A stretch of 64,000 bases of DNA, taken from the NCBI GenBank assembly GCA_044432925.1, contig JAWXUE010000001.1, positions 1-64,000 of the forward strand. Direction: 5' to 3'. Below the pieces are notes generated by a model. It had not been told where the DNA came from. It worked only from the letters and a program-made list of their open reading frames with translations, and did no database searches. Shown here piece by piece: positions 43,944 to 51,504 of the stretch (position 1 is the first letter of the stretch; every line of letters begins with the position of its first letter). This DNA is from JAWXUE01 sp044432925. Lineage in GTDB: Bacteria > Bacillota_I > Bacilli_A > Acholeplasmatales > Anaeroplasmataceae. The position numbers were made by a program, and so were the translations under genes.

Positions 43944-44375
43944 ATGACTAAAGTAGAAATGATATTAGGTAACGGAAGTAAATTAGAAATAGAATTATAT
44001 GAAGAGCAAGCTCCAAATACAGTTAAAAACTTTGTTGATTTAATTAACAAAGGATACTATGATGGATTAACATTTCATAGAGTAATAGCTGGATTTGTTT
44101 CACAAGGTGGATGTCCAATCGGAAATGGTACAGGAGGTCCTGGTTATAAAATTAATTGTGAATTAATTAACAATCCTTTAATTCATGAATTAGGTTCTTT
44201 ATCAATGGCACATGCAGGTCCTAATACAGGAGGATCTCAATTCTTTATATGTCACGGAGCATTACCACACTTAGATGGTAGACATACAGTGTTTGGTAAA
44301 GTTGTAAGTGGTGTTGATGCTGCTGTAAACATGAGCCAAGGTGAAACAATGGCTTCAGTTAAAGTTGTTGGATAA
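43944..44375 (+). CDS. Peptidyl-prolyl cis-trans isomerase (cyclophilin)
   Basis: This 143-residue protein is a small cytoplasmic cyclophilin that speeds proline isomerisation in protein folding. FHRVIAGFVSQGG carries the catalytic Arg and Phe, GSQFFICHG and LDGRHTVFGKV are the other family marks. It has no signal peptide, so it is the PpiB kind. AATGGAGGAATTATAAA precedes the ATG and a TATAAT at 43911-43916 is the likely -10. holA follows after two bases. Confidence 0.94.
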   Translation: MTKVEMILGNGSKLEIELYEEQAPNTVKNFVDLINKGYYDGLTFHRVIAGFVSQGGCPIGNGTGGPGYKINCELINNPLIHELGSLSMAHAGPNTGGSQFFICHGALPHLDGRHTVFGKVVSGVDAAVNMSQGETMASVKVVG

Positions 44376-44377
44376 AA

Positions 44378-45337
44378 ATGATATATGCTATATGTAGTAA
44401 TGATCAATATAGATTAATACAAGAAGGTAATAAGTTAGTAAATGAATTAAATATACCTCAAGAAGATATATTTAAATTTAATGCAACTGATATTAGTGAA
44501 GGAGATTTATTACAAGAACTTTGTACAACAAGTTTATTTGGTCAAAAATGTATTGTAGTTAATCATCCTGTATTTCTAGAAAATGATTATAAGTTTACAT
44601 ATAAAAAAGATTTTATAAATTATTTTACTAATCCAACTGAAGATATTATATTGATATTATTAATTGATTTTAATTTTGATAAAAATAATGATTTAATAAA
44701 ATTGATATATAATCATACAAAAATCAATTGTTTAGTAGAATTGAATGAAAATGATTTAAGTGAATATATTAATAAATTAATAACACAAGACAATTATACT
44801 ATTGAAAATGTTGCATTAGAGGAGTTAATAAGAAGAACTCAATCTGATACATTAGCAATAGGTAATGAAATAGATAAACTTAAAATGTATTGTGATAATA
44901 AAAAAATCACATTTAAAGATGTATGTGATTTAGTTGTTGCTGATTTAGATAAAAAAATATATGAACTAACTAACTATTACTTTTCAAAAAATACTAAGAT
45001 GTTAATGCAAACTTATTATGATATAGTAAAATATGGTAATAAGTCTGATAATAAAGTTGATGTTCATAGTAGTATAGTAAGTTCATTTAATACTAATGTA
45101 ACAACATTAATATTTACTAAAAATTTAATAAAAAAAGGTCAAACTAAAAATGAAATAGCAGAATACTTTAAAGTAAAACCTGGTAAAGCTCATTATATGG
45201 TAGTTGATGCTAATAAAATAACAGATAAAAAACTATTAGATTTATTAGATAGACTAACAAAGTTAGACTTAGAATTAAAAACAACAACTACAGATAGAAA
45301 TCTTGCAGTAGAATTGTTTTTATTATCAAATGAATAA
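44378..45337 (+). CDS. holA: DNA polymerase III delta subunit
   Basis: HolA opens the sliding clamp as part of the clamp loader. The 319-residue protein begins with YAICSNDQYRLIQEGNKLV, where Gram-positive HolA has its Rossmann-like start, and has SLFGQKCIVVNHPVFL, the conserved clamp-contact region (TTSLFGQK), then the lid part with EELIRRTQSDTLAIGNEIDKLKMY. The C-terminal collar part is helical (LDLLDRLTKLDLELKTTT). The holA gene next to rpsT, here convergent, is normal for Bacilli. It has no strong binding site and may be coupled to the cyclophilin gene. Confidence 0.88.
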   Translation: MIYAICSNDQYRLIQEGNKLVNELNIPQEDIFKFNATDISEGDLLQELCTTSLFGQKCIVVNHPVFLENDYKFTYKKDFINYFTNPTEDIILILLIDFNFDKNNDLIKLIYNHTKINCLVELNENDLSEYINKLITQDNYTIENVALEELIRRTQSDTLAIGNEIDKLKMYCDNKKITFKDVCDLVVADLDKKIYELTNYYFSKNTKMLMQTYYDIVKYGNKSDNKVDVHSSIVSSFNTNVTTLIFTKNLIKKGQTKNEIAEYFKVKPGKAHYMVVDANKITDKKLLDLLDRLTKLDLELKTTTTDRNLAVELFLLSNE

Positions 45338-45343
45338 AAAAAT

Positions 45344-45376
45344 AAAGGTATTAGTCTTATTGACTAATACCTTTTA
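45344..45376 (+). terminator. Terminator after holA
   Basis: A perfect 13-base-pair hairpin (45344-45356 with 45362-45374, loop of 5) ending in T. Confidence 0.85.
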
Positions 45377-45385
45377 TCTTTATAA

Positions 45386-45410
45386 AAAGAAAAAAGAGGT
45401 TTTGACCTCT
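45386..45410 (-). terminator. Terminator of rpsT
   Basis: On the - strand AGAGGT and ACCTCT (plus-strand 45395-45400 and 45405-45410) form a 6-base-pair stem, followed by a T-rich run. Confidence 0.65.
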
Positions 45411-45429
45411 AATTCTAAAAAGTTTTCAA

Positions 45430-45693
45430 TTACTTAACTGAATTAACAGCAGTAGCAAGTTGGCTTTTTTGTCTAGCAGTAAAGTTTTTGTGAACGATAC
45501 CTTTAGATTGAGCTTTATCTAATTTCTTGTTAGCATCATTTAAAGCTAAAACAGCACCTGCGTAATCTTTAGCGTCTACTTTAGCGTAAACATTTTTGAT
45601 TGCAGTTTTCATGCTTGATTTGAATGATGAATTGAATAAATTCTTTTTATCATTAGTTTTTACACGTTTAATTTGTTGTTTGATATTTGCCAT
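45430..45693 (-). CDS. rpsT: 30S ribosomal protein S20
   Basis: S20 binds 16S rRNA in early 30S assembly. The 87-residue protein starts MANIKQQIKRVKTNDKK and is lysine-rich with long helices (SFKSSMKTAIKNVYAKV), ending HKNFTARQKSQLATAVNSV, all as in the family. A longer frame to 45753 exists, but GGAGGTGAAATC directly before the ATG at 45693 settles the start. It is transcribed from its own promoter towards holA. Confidence 0.97.
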   Translation of the reverse strand: MANIKQQIKRVKTNDKKNLFNSSFKSSMKTAIKNVYAKVDAKDYAGAVLALNDANKKLDKAQSKGIVHKNFTARQKSQLATAVNSVK

Positions 45694-45724
45694 GATTTCA
45701 CCTCCATAAGTACTTAGCATATTA

Positions 45725-45753
45725 ATTATATCAATATTACTTGTGAAAAGCAA
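45725..45753 (-). promoter_or_regulatory. Promoter of rpsT
   Basis: On the - strand TTGCTT (plus-strand 45748-45753) and TATAAT (45725-45730) are separated by 17 bases, with TGA directly before the -10 (extended -10). Confidence 0.7.
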
Positions 45754-45800
45754 GAAAAAAAGTATAAAATGACATATAAATATGTTAAAAAATTAAAAAT

Positions 45801-45840
45801 AAAACTACAAAGATATATTAATTAAATTCTTTGTAGTTTT
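45801..45840 (-). terminator. Terminator after the SUFU-domain gene
   Basis: AAAACTACAAAG and CTTTGTAGTTTT (45801-45812 and 45829-45840) form a 12-base-pair stem with a 16-base loop; the - strand continues T-rich. Confidence 0.7.
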
Positions 45841-45846
45841 AATTTA

Positions 45847-46509
45847 TTATATGTAAGATTTTTTTCTTAGTAAATCATTTAATAATAATGGATTATCTTT
45901 TCTTAATTTTTCTGTTATTAAGAAAGCATTAAACATATCTTCTCTAACTAATTCTAACTCTTCATTTGTTAAACCAACTAGTTGTAACAACTCAACTTCA
46001 CCATAACAAGTATCTAAAGACTTGATTTGTGTATCATTTACAGCAACAAAAGCAGCAATGTTAGATTCAGCTTCAATTCCTAATTGATTTAAATGGTTTT
46101 GTACATTACAAATAACAACATGTCCATTACTAAATGCTGCATTTTGTTGGAAAGTATATCTAGCAAAGTGTTGTGCTAAATGTAGGAAGAATGATCTATA
46201 TACAGTTGAATCTTTATCTGTAGACCATTTAGCAGTCATTTCATAGCCCCATCCACTATATTGTTCTTCAAAACATTCTTCATCAACAAACAACTCACTC
46301 ATTCCATAAGTTATTAAATGTTCTTGAGTATCATTTTTATAAATAGAAGATCCATTTAAAAAATCGTTTCCTCCAATTGATGCATGTAATGAACATGGGT
46401 AGTGATCATCGCCTTCTGGATATGCGTTATCAAATGCTTCATCAATAGCATCCCAACCTGGTGCCCAATCTTCATCTTGAGTTTTTTTTCTAAATTGTTC
46501 TAAGTTCAT
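45847..46509 (-). CDS. Suppressor of fused (SUFU) domain protein
   Basis: This 220-residue protein shows the SUFU pattern: GWDAIDEAFDNAYPEGDDHYPCSLHASIGGNDFLNGSSIYKND at the start, then LITYGMSELFVDE, YSGWGYEMTAKW and a helical, strand-rich second half. In bacteria the SUFU domain is known as a common immunity protein of polymorphic toxin and related conflict systems. Here no toxin gene is next to it, so its partner is missing or encoded elsewhere. AAGGAGAATATAAATT precedes the ATG on the - strand. It is divergent from gpr. Confidence 0.87.
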   Translation of the reverse strand: MNLEQFRKKTQDEDWAPGWDAIDEAFDNAYPEGDDHYPCSLHASIGGNDFLNGSSIYKNDTQEHLITYGMSELFVDEECFEEQYSGWGYEMTAKWSTDKDSTVYRSFFLHLAQHFARYTFQQNAAFSNGHVVICNVQNHLNQLGIEAESNIAAFVAVNDTQIKSLDTCYGEVELLQLVGLTNEELELVREDMFNAFLITEKLRKDNPLLLNDLLRKKSYI

Positions 46510-46533
46510 AATTTATATTCTCCTTTTTTCTTC

Positions 46534-46562
46534 ATTATAATTTATTAATTAACAATTTACAA
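46534..46562 (-). promoter_or_regulatory. Promoter of the SUFU-domain gene
   Basis: On the - strand TTGTAA (plus-strand 46557-46562) and TATAAT (46534-46539) are separated by 17 bases. Confidence 0.65.
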
Positions 46563-46650
46563 GAAAATATATTTATATTTATTTTGTTAATGTATTAATA
46601 AGTATATTAATTAATTATATGTAAATAATAAAATAAAAAGGATGATTAGA

Positions 46651-47538
46651 ATGGATAACTTTGGAAGAACAGATTTAGCAATAGAAGATATAAATGAAAA
46701 TTTAGAAATGAAAGAATGTCATATTGAAAAAGTACATATAGATAAAAATAAGGCTATCGCTTTAAAAAAGAAAGAGGGATACTATTATACAATTACAACA
46801 AGTGCTTTTGTGGAAATAGATCATGATAGAATGAATGATGTTGTAAGTAAAATAGAAGAAGTATTAAATGAAATATTAAAAGAAAAAAAGTTTAGTATAA
46901 AAGATAGTGTATTAGTAATGGGATTAGGTAATAAAGAAATAACACCTGATAATTTAGGTCCAAGCGTATGTCAAAATATATTAATATCTAAACACCTAAT
47001 AGATCATGGATTTGAAGATGATAACTTAGGATATGTTTCAAGCATTACACCAGGTGTAATGGCTCAAACAGGAATGGAATCAAGTGAAATATTATCAGCG
47101 TTAGTATATAAGTTTAAACCTAAACTTGTTGTAGTAGTTGATGCATTAGCAAGTAGATCTATACATAGAGTAAATCAAACAATACAAATAACAGAAACTG
47201 GAATAAACCCCGGTAGTGGAGTAGGAAATAAAAGAAAAGAAATATCTAAAGAATCGCTTGGTTGCGACGTAATTGCAATAGGAGTACCTACAGTAGTTGA
47301 TGTAAGTAGTATAGTTAATGATTCACTAAATTATATTTTTAATAATATTAATTCTAATGAACAAGAACAAATAAAACCCTTTATAGAAAATAAAAAAATA
47401 TTTATAAATGAAGTATTAGGGGAAAGTAATTTAAACTTTATGGTAACACCTAAAGAGATAGATGAAATAATGGTAATGTTATCTGAATGCATATCAAATG
47501 CAATAAATAAAGTCTTCCATAGATTGGAGAAAATATAA
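46651..47538 (+). CDS. gpr: Germination protease (spore protease GPR)
   Basis: GPR degrades the small acid-soluble proteins of the spore when it germinates. The 295-residue chain begins FGRTDLAIED and has VMGLGNKEITPDNLGP, TPGVMAQTGMESSEIL, VVVDALASRSIHRVNQTIQI, GINPGSGVGNKRKEIS and AIGVPTVVD, all as in Bacillus GPR, ending in NFMVTPKEIDEIM. The insertion found before the last motif in Bacillus is shorter here. An ATG at 46642 is in frame, but AAAAGGATGATT is better spaced for ATG at 46651. A GTATA at 46602 and AATAATA at 46624, 17 bases apart, weakly resemble a sigma-G promoter. This gene implies a spore former. Confidence 0.95.
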   Translation: MDNFGRTDLAIEDINENLEMKECHIEKVHIDKNKAIALKKKEGYYYTITTSAFVEIDHDRMNDVVSKIEEVLNEILKEKKFSIKDSVLVMGLGNKEITPDNLGPSVCQNILISKHLIDHGFEDDNLGYVSSITPGVMAQTGMESSEILSALVYKFKPKLVVVVDALASRSIHRVNQTIQITETGINPGSGVGNKRKEISKESLGCDVIAIGVPTVVDVSSIVNDSLNYIFNNINSNEQEQIKPFIENKKIFINEVLGESNLNFMVTPKEIDEIMVMLSECISNAINKVFHRLEKI

Positions 47539-47798
47539 TGTCAAAAAGAGTATTTTTGTTATTAGTAATAATAATTCTATTAGCTATAGGAGTAGGATTT
47601 ACTACTTTAGAAACATCTAGTATGCAATCTGATATGAATAACTTTGAGAATGAATTAGTAACCGGTAATGGAGTAACAACAACAATTAACAATTCATCTT
47701 TTTTAGGAGATGTTGCATTAAAAATACAAAGTGTAATAGACTTAATAATGGGTGCATTTTTAACATTTTTAAATAAACTTATATCTATATTCAATTAA
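47538..47798 (+). CDS. Small membrane protein coupled to gpr
   Basis: I do not recognise this 86-residue protein. It has an N-terminal membrane segment (about 4-22, RVFLLLVIIILLAIGVGF), a polar middle rich in Asn, Thr and Ser, and a second hydrophobic stretch near the end (VIDLIMGAFLTFLNKLISI). Its ATG overlaps the gpr stop by one base, which suggests coupled expression in the forespore. In Bacillus, gpr is followed by spoIIP, a much larger amidase; this protein has no SpoIIP catalytic part. Confidence 0.75.
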   Translation: MSKRVFLLLVIIILLAIGVGFTTLETSSMQSDMNNFENELVTGNGVTTTINNSSFLGDVALKIQSVIDLIMGAFLTFLNKLISIFN

Positions 47799-47821
47799 GT
47801 GTTTATTTAAAAGGTAAATAA

Positions 47822-47830
47822 TGGTATAAT
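47822..47830 (+). promoter_or_regulatory. Extended -10 promoter of pgsA
   Basis: TGGTATAAT at 47822-47830 is a full extended -10. No clear -35 precedes it. Confidence 0.55.
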
Positions 47831-47855
47831 TTACTTTATTAAAGGGGGGTACATT

Positions 47856-48419
47856 ATGAATATACCTAATCAATTAACATTATTAAGAATAATATTAATA
47901 CCAGTAATGGTTTTAATAGCATACTTGGACATCTTCCAACAAACTATTTTTCTAAATATATCTCTAGCAAATTTTATTAACGTAATAATATTTGCTGTTG
48001 CATCTTTAACAGATTTATTAGATGGAATGATAGCTAGAAAATATAATATGGTAACAACATTTGGAAAATTTGCTGATCCATTAGCTGATAAATTATTAGT
48101 TATGACAGCAATGGTATTATTAATGCAACAAGGAGTATTTCCTATGTGGGCTTTAATAGTAATATTATCAAGAGAGTTTATCGTAACTGGAATTAGATTA
48201 GTAGCAGTAGAAACAGGTAAAGTTATTGCTGCATCAAATTTAGGAAAATTAAAAACAGCTACAACTATGATAGCTTTAATAGTATTATTCTTCTTCCAAA
48301 TAAATACAGCAGTTGAAATAACAGCACAAATATTAGTTTATGTAGCAACATTTTTTACAGTAATATCAGGTTTTGATTATTTTTATAAAAACCGTAAAAT
48401 TATATTAGAAAGTATTTAA
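47856..48419 (+). CDS. pgsA: CDP-diacylglycerol-glycerol-3-phosphate 3-phosphatidyltransferase
   Basis: PgsA makes phosphatidylglycerol phosphate, the first step towards phosphatidylglycerol and cardiolipin. The CDP-alcohol phosphotransferase motif is complete: DLLDGMIARKYNMVTTFG then KFADPLADK (four Asp). The 187-residue chain has about five membrane segments. AAAGGGGGGTACATT precedes the ATG. pgsA before recA is the normal order in Bacilli, though cinA, which lies between them in Bacillus, is absent here. Confidence 0.94.
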   Translation: MNIPNQLTLLRIILIPVMVLIAYLDIFQQTIFLNISLANFINVIIFAVASLTDLLDGMIARKYNMVTTFGKFADPLADKLLVMTAMVLLMQQGVFPMWALIVILSREFIVTGIRLVAVETGKVIAASNLGKLKTATTMIALIVLFFFQINTAVEITAQILVYVATFFTVISGFDYFYKNRKIILESI

Positions 48420-48463
48420 GTAAAAATAATACATCTTGTAATAATATAATTGGAGGTAATGAA

Positions 48464-49441
48464 ATGAACGAAAAAGAAAAGTTGTTAAAAGAAGCATTAA
48501 GCAAGATTGAAAAATCTTACGGGAAAGGATCTATTATGTTATTAGGAGACAATCCTTCCATGCAAATAGATGTAATCCCAAGTGGATCTATCGCTGTTGA
48601 TAAAGCGTTAGGTGTAGGTGGTTATCCTAAGGGTAGAATAATTGAGATATTTGGACCTGAGTCATCAGGTAAAACTACATTTGCATTACATGCAATTGCA
48701 TCAGCTCAAAAAAAAGGTGGCTATGCTGCATTTATTGATGCTGAAAATGCATTAGATCCAAAATATGCTCAAGCATTAGGGGTAGACATCGAAAATTTAA
48801 TTTTGTCTCAACCAGATTCAGGGGAACAAGCATTAGAAATTGCTGAATCATTAATTTCTAGTGGAGTAATTGATATTATAGTAATCGATTCAGTTGCTGC
48901 ATTAGTACCAGAAGCTGAAATTAAAGGTGATATGGGAGATTCTCATATTGGTTTACAAGCAAGACTAATGAGTCAAGCAATGCGTAAACTTGCTGGGATA
49001 ATTAATAAAACAAAATGTGTAGCAATATTTATAAATCAAATAAGAGAAAAAGTTGGAGTAATGTATGGTTCTCCAGAAACAACTCCAGGTGGTAGAGCAT
49101 TAAAATTCTATTCAACAATAAGAATGGATATAAGACGTGGAGAACAACTTAAAAATGGAACAGATGCTTATGGAAATAGAACTAATGTAAAAATAGTTAA
49201 AAACAAAGTAGCACCACCATTTAAAGTTGCTGAAGTAGAAATTATATATGGTATTGGAATTAGTAAATTAGGTGAAATAGTTGATATGGCTGTTAAACTA
49301 GAAATAATTGAAAGAGCTGGTGCTTGGTATAGTTATAAAGGTGAGAAAATTGGTCAAGGAAGAGAAAATGTAAAAATATTCCTAGAACAAAATCCTAAAA
49401 TAAAAGATGAAATAGAAAAAGAAACAAGAGCAAAAATATAA
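48464..49441 (+). CDS. recA: Recombinase RecA
   Basis: RecA forms filaments on single-stranded DNA for homologous recombination and, with ComEC uptake, for transformation. Walker A GPESSGKTTF lies near residue 64, Walker B follows in IDIIVIDSVAALVPEAEI, and QIREKVGVMYGSPETTPGG is loop L2 and its flank. At 325 residues it lacks most of the variable acidic tail, ending KDEIEKETRAKI. TTGGAGGTAATGAA precedes the ATG. No separate promoter with room for a leader was found, so transcription may come from the pgsA promoter. Confidence 0.97.
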   Translation: MNEKEKLLKEALSKIEKSYGKGSIMLLGDNPSMQIDVIPSGSIAVDKALGVGGYPKGRIIEIFGPESSGKTTFALHAIASAQKKGGYAAFIDAENALDPKYAQALGVDIENLILSQPDSGEQALEIAESLISSGVIDIIVIDSVAALVPEAEIKGDMGDSHIGLQARLMSQAMRKLAGIINKTKCVAIFINQIREKVGVMYGSPETTPGGRALKFYSTIRMDIRRGEQLKNGTDAYGNRTNVKIVKNKVAPPFKVAEVEIIYGIGISKLGEIVDMAVKLEIIERAGAWYSYKGEKIGQGRENVKIFLEQNPKIKDEIEKETRAKI

Positions 49442-49444
49442 CAT

Positions 49445-49481
49445 AATCTAGAAGAATAGAAATATTCTTCTAGATTTTTGT
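49445..49481 (+). terminator. Terminator after recA
   Basis: A perfect 13-base-pair hairpin (49445-49457 with 49464-49476, loop of 6) and a T run. Confidence 0.85.
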
Positions 49482-49510
49482 TTTAAACTCTTACCAAATC
49501 AACATGATAA

Positions 49511-49519
49511 TGTTATAAT
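49511..49519 (+). promoter_or_regulatory. Extended -10 promoter of the glycan dehydratase gene
   Basis: TGTTATAAT at 49511-49519 is a full extended -10. The -35 is not clear. Confidence 0.55.
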
Positions 49520-49559
49520 AAATAAGAGTAAATAAATAATTAGAAGGGAGCTATCTAAT

Positions 49560-51413
49560 ATGTCTTCAAAAACTTTATATAAATTAACAATAATATTATT
49601 AGATGTTGTAGCGATATTTTTAATATATCTTTTAAGTAGTACAATAACTAAAAATATTACACCAACAGAATTAGCTCCTTGGTTTTATTTAACAATATGT
49701 TCATTTACAGCAATTAAAGTGTTCGGTAATTACATAGTTGGTAATTATGAAATTCTTTGGATGTATAGAATAAGAAAAAATTTCGTTAAGATGATACAAA
49801 CTTGTATTGTTTTAAATATTATTGTATCAATAATATTTATGTTACTTTATTATAGTGATTTAACGGTTATGTCATATAACATAATAGTAGTATCTATGCT
49901 AACAGAATTTTCATATATTTTTATAAGTAGATTTGTAATAACATATTTCATGGATAATTATTTCGATAAAGATGAAAAAATAAATATTCCAACAAAAAGA
50001 ACATTAATAATTGGTGCAGGTTCAGCTGGTAATATGATGCTAAATGAAATAGCAAATGATAAGTTTGGATATAACGTAGTAGGATTTGTTGATGATAATG
50101 TTAATAAAATTAATACAACTATTAATGCTGTTAAAATATATGGTCCAATAAATAACATTAATAAAATCATAAAAAATTTAGATGTAAAAGAAGTAATACT
50201 AGCAATGCCTACAGCATCACCTGAAAGAATACAAGAAATAATAGATTTAATAGATTTAAAATCGGTTAATTTACATATAACTCCAGATAAGAATCAAATT
50301 CTTGAAGGTTCAATTTCTAAAACGATGCGTAAGGTATCAATCAGTGATTTATTAGGTAGAGAATCTATTGAATTAAATAAAACAAAATTAAAGGCTTTTA
50401 TAAATAATCAAACAGTATTAGTAACTGGAGGGGGAGGATCTATTGGTTCTGAAATTTGTAGACAAATTTTAGAATATAATCCTAAACGTTTAATTATATT
50501 TGATATATACGAAAATTCAATGTACCAACTTAAAACAGAGTTAGATATATTTTATCGTGATAAAGATGAAAAACCGCAGTACATAGCCTTAGTTGGTAGT
50601 GTAAGAGATGAAAAAAGATTACAAACAATCTTTGAAGATTATAGTCCTAATATAGTCTTCCATGCTGCTGCACATAAACATGTTCCCTTAATGGAAGACA
50701 GTCCATTAGAAGCTATTAAAAATAATATAGGTGGGACATATAATGTTGCTAAAATGTGTAATCAATTTAGAATTGATAAAATGGTTTTAATATCAACAGA
50801 TAAAGCAGTAAATCCAACTAATGTAATGGGAACATCAAAAAGATTTTGTGAGATGGTTGTTGAAGCGTGGAATGAAGAAAGTGCATTTACTAAATATTCA
50901 ATGGTAAGATTTGGTAATGTGTTAGGTTCTAATGGTTCAGTAATTCCTTTATTTGAAAAACAAATAGCTGCAGGAGGTCCACTAACAATAACTCATGCTG
51001 AAATAAATAGATTTTTTATGACAATACCAGAAGCTTGTGGATTAGTAATAGAATCTTTAATTTATGCTGATGGTGGAGAAAAGTTTATACTAGATATGGG
51101 TAAGCCTGTAAAGATAATGGATTTAGCTAAAAAAATGATTAAATTATCTGGACTAACATTAGGAACTGACATTGAAATAGAAATAACAGGATTAAGACCT
51201 GGAGAAAAACTTTATGAAGAATTATTATTAGATTATTCTAGTGCTAAAAAAACTCCAAATAAAAAAATATTTATTGAAAAATCAAATAATCCGTTTAATT
51301 TAAAACAAATAGATGAAATAATATATGTACTTAACAATACTACTTTTTATGAGAATAAAGAAATACTTAATATTCTAGATAAAGTTGAAGAGAAAAAAGT
51401 CGAAAGAAAATAA
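49560..51413 (+). CDS. UDP-GlcNAc 4,6-dehydratase (PglF/CapD/FlaA1-like), membrane-bound
   Basis: This 617-residue protein has four N-terminal membrane segments (about 8-130), a CoA-binding-like Rossmann part (TLIIGAGSAGNMML), and the catalytic short-chain dehydrogenase domain from about 285 (TGGGGSIGSEICRQIL, FHAAAHKHVPLME). The site reads STDKAVNPTNVMGTSKR, with Met in place of the usual Tyr of YxxxK, as in the PglF/CapD branch. By family it dehydrates UDP-GlcNAc to a 4-keto-6-deoxy sugar, the substrate of the aminotransferase encoded further on. GAAGGGAGCTATCTAAT precedes the ATG. It is transcribed alone, before glmM. Confidence 0.87.
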   Translation: MSSKTLYKLTIILLDVVAIFLIYLLSSTITKNITPTELAPWFYLTICSFTAIKVFGNYIVGNYEILWMYRIRKNFVKMIQTCIVLNIIVSIIFMLLYYSDLTVMSYNIIVVSMLTEFSYIFISRFVITYFMDNYFDKDEKINIPTKRTLIIGAGSAGNMMLNEIANDKFGYNVVGFVDDNVNKINTTINAVKIYGPINNINKIIKNLDVKEVILAMPTASPERIQEIIDLIDLKSVNLHITPDKNQILEGSISKTMRKVSISDLLGRESIELNKTKLKAFINNQTVLVTGGGGSIGSEICRQILEYNPKRLIIFDIYENSMYQLKTELDIFYRDKDEKPQYIALVGSVRDEKRLQTIFEDYSPNIVFHAAAHKHVPLMEDSPLEAIKNNIGGTYNVAKMCNQFRIDKMVLISTDKAVNPTNVMGTSKRFCEMVVEAWNEESAFTKYSMVRFGNVLGSNGSVIPLFEKQIAAGGPLTITHAEINRFFMTIPEACGLVIESLIYADGGEKFILDMGKPVKIMDLAKKMIKLSGLTLGTDIEIEITGLRPGEKLYEELLLDYSSAKKTPNKKIFIEKSNNPFNLKQIDEIIYVLNNTTFYENKEILNILDKVEEKKVERK

Positions 51414-51414
51414 T

Positions 51415-51454
51415 AAATAAATACTACATCATATGTATGATGTAGTATTTATTT
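51415..51454 (+). terminator. Terminator after the dehydratase gene
   Basis: A perfect 18-base-pair hairpin (51415-51432 with 51437-51454, loop ATGT), T-rich at the end. Confidence 0.8.
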
Positions 51455-51504
51455 GATAGAATATTTTAAATAAAAGTTGTATAATATTATAAAGAGGTGT
51501 TAAA

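Noticed and set aside
47450..47794. - strand frame of 114 codons opposite the end of gpr and the small membrane gene
   Set aside because: It lies opposite two well supported coding regions and has no binding site or family pattern.
47538..47798. Truncated spoIIP after gpr
   Set aside because: The protein is only 86 residues, with two hydrophobic segments and no SpoIIP amidase motif; gene position alone is not enough.
48445..48450. TATAAT as recA promoter
   Set aside because: It touches the ribosome binding site, so a transcript starting from it would lack the site.
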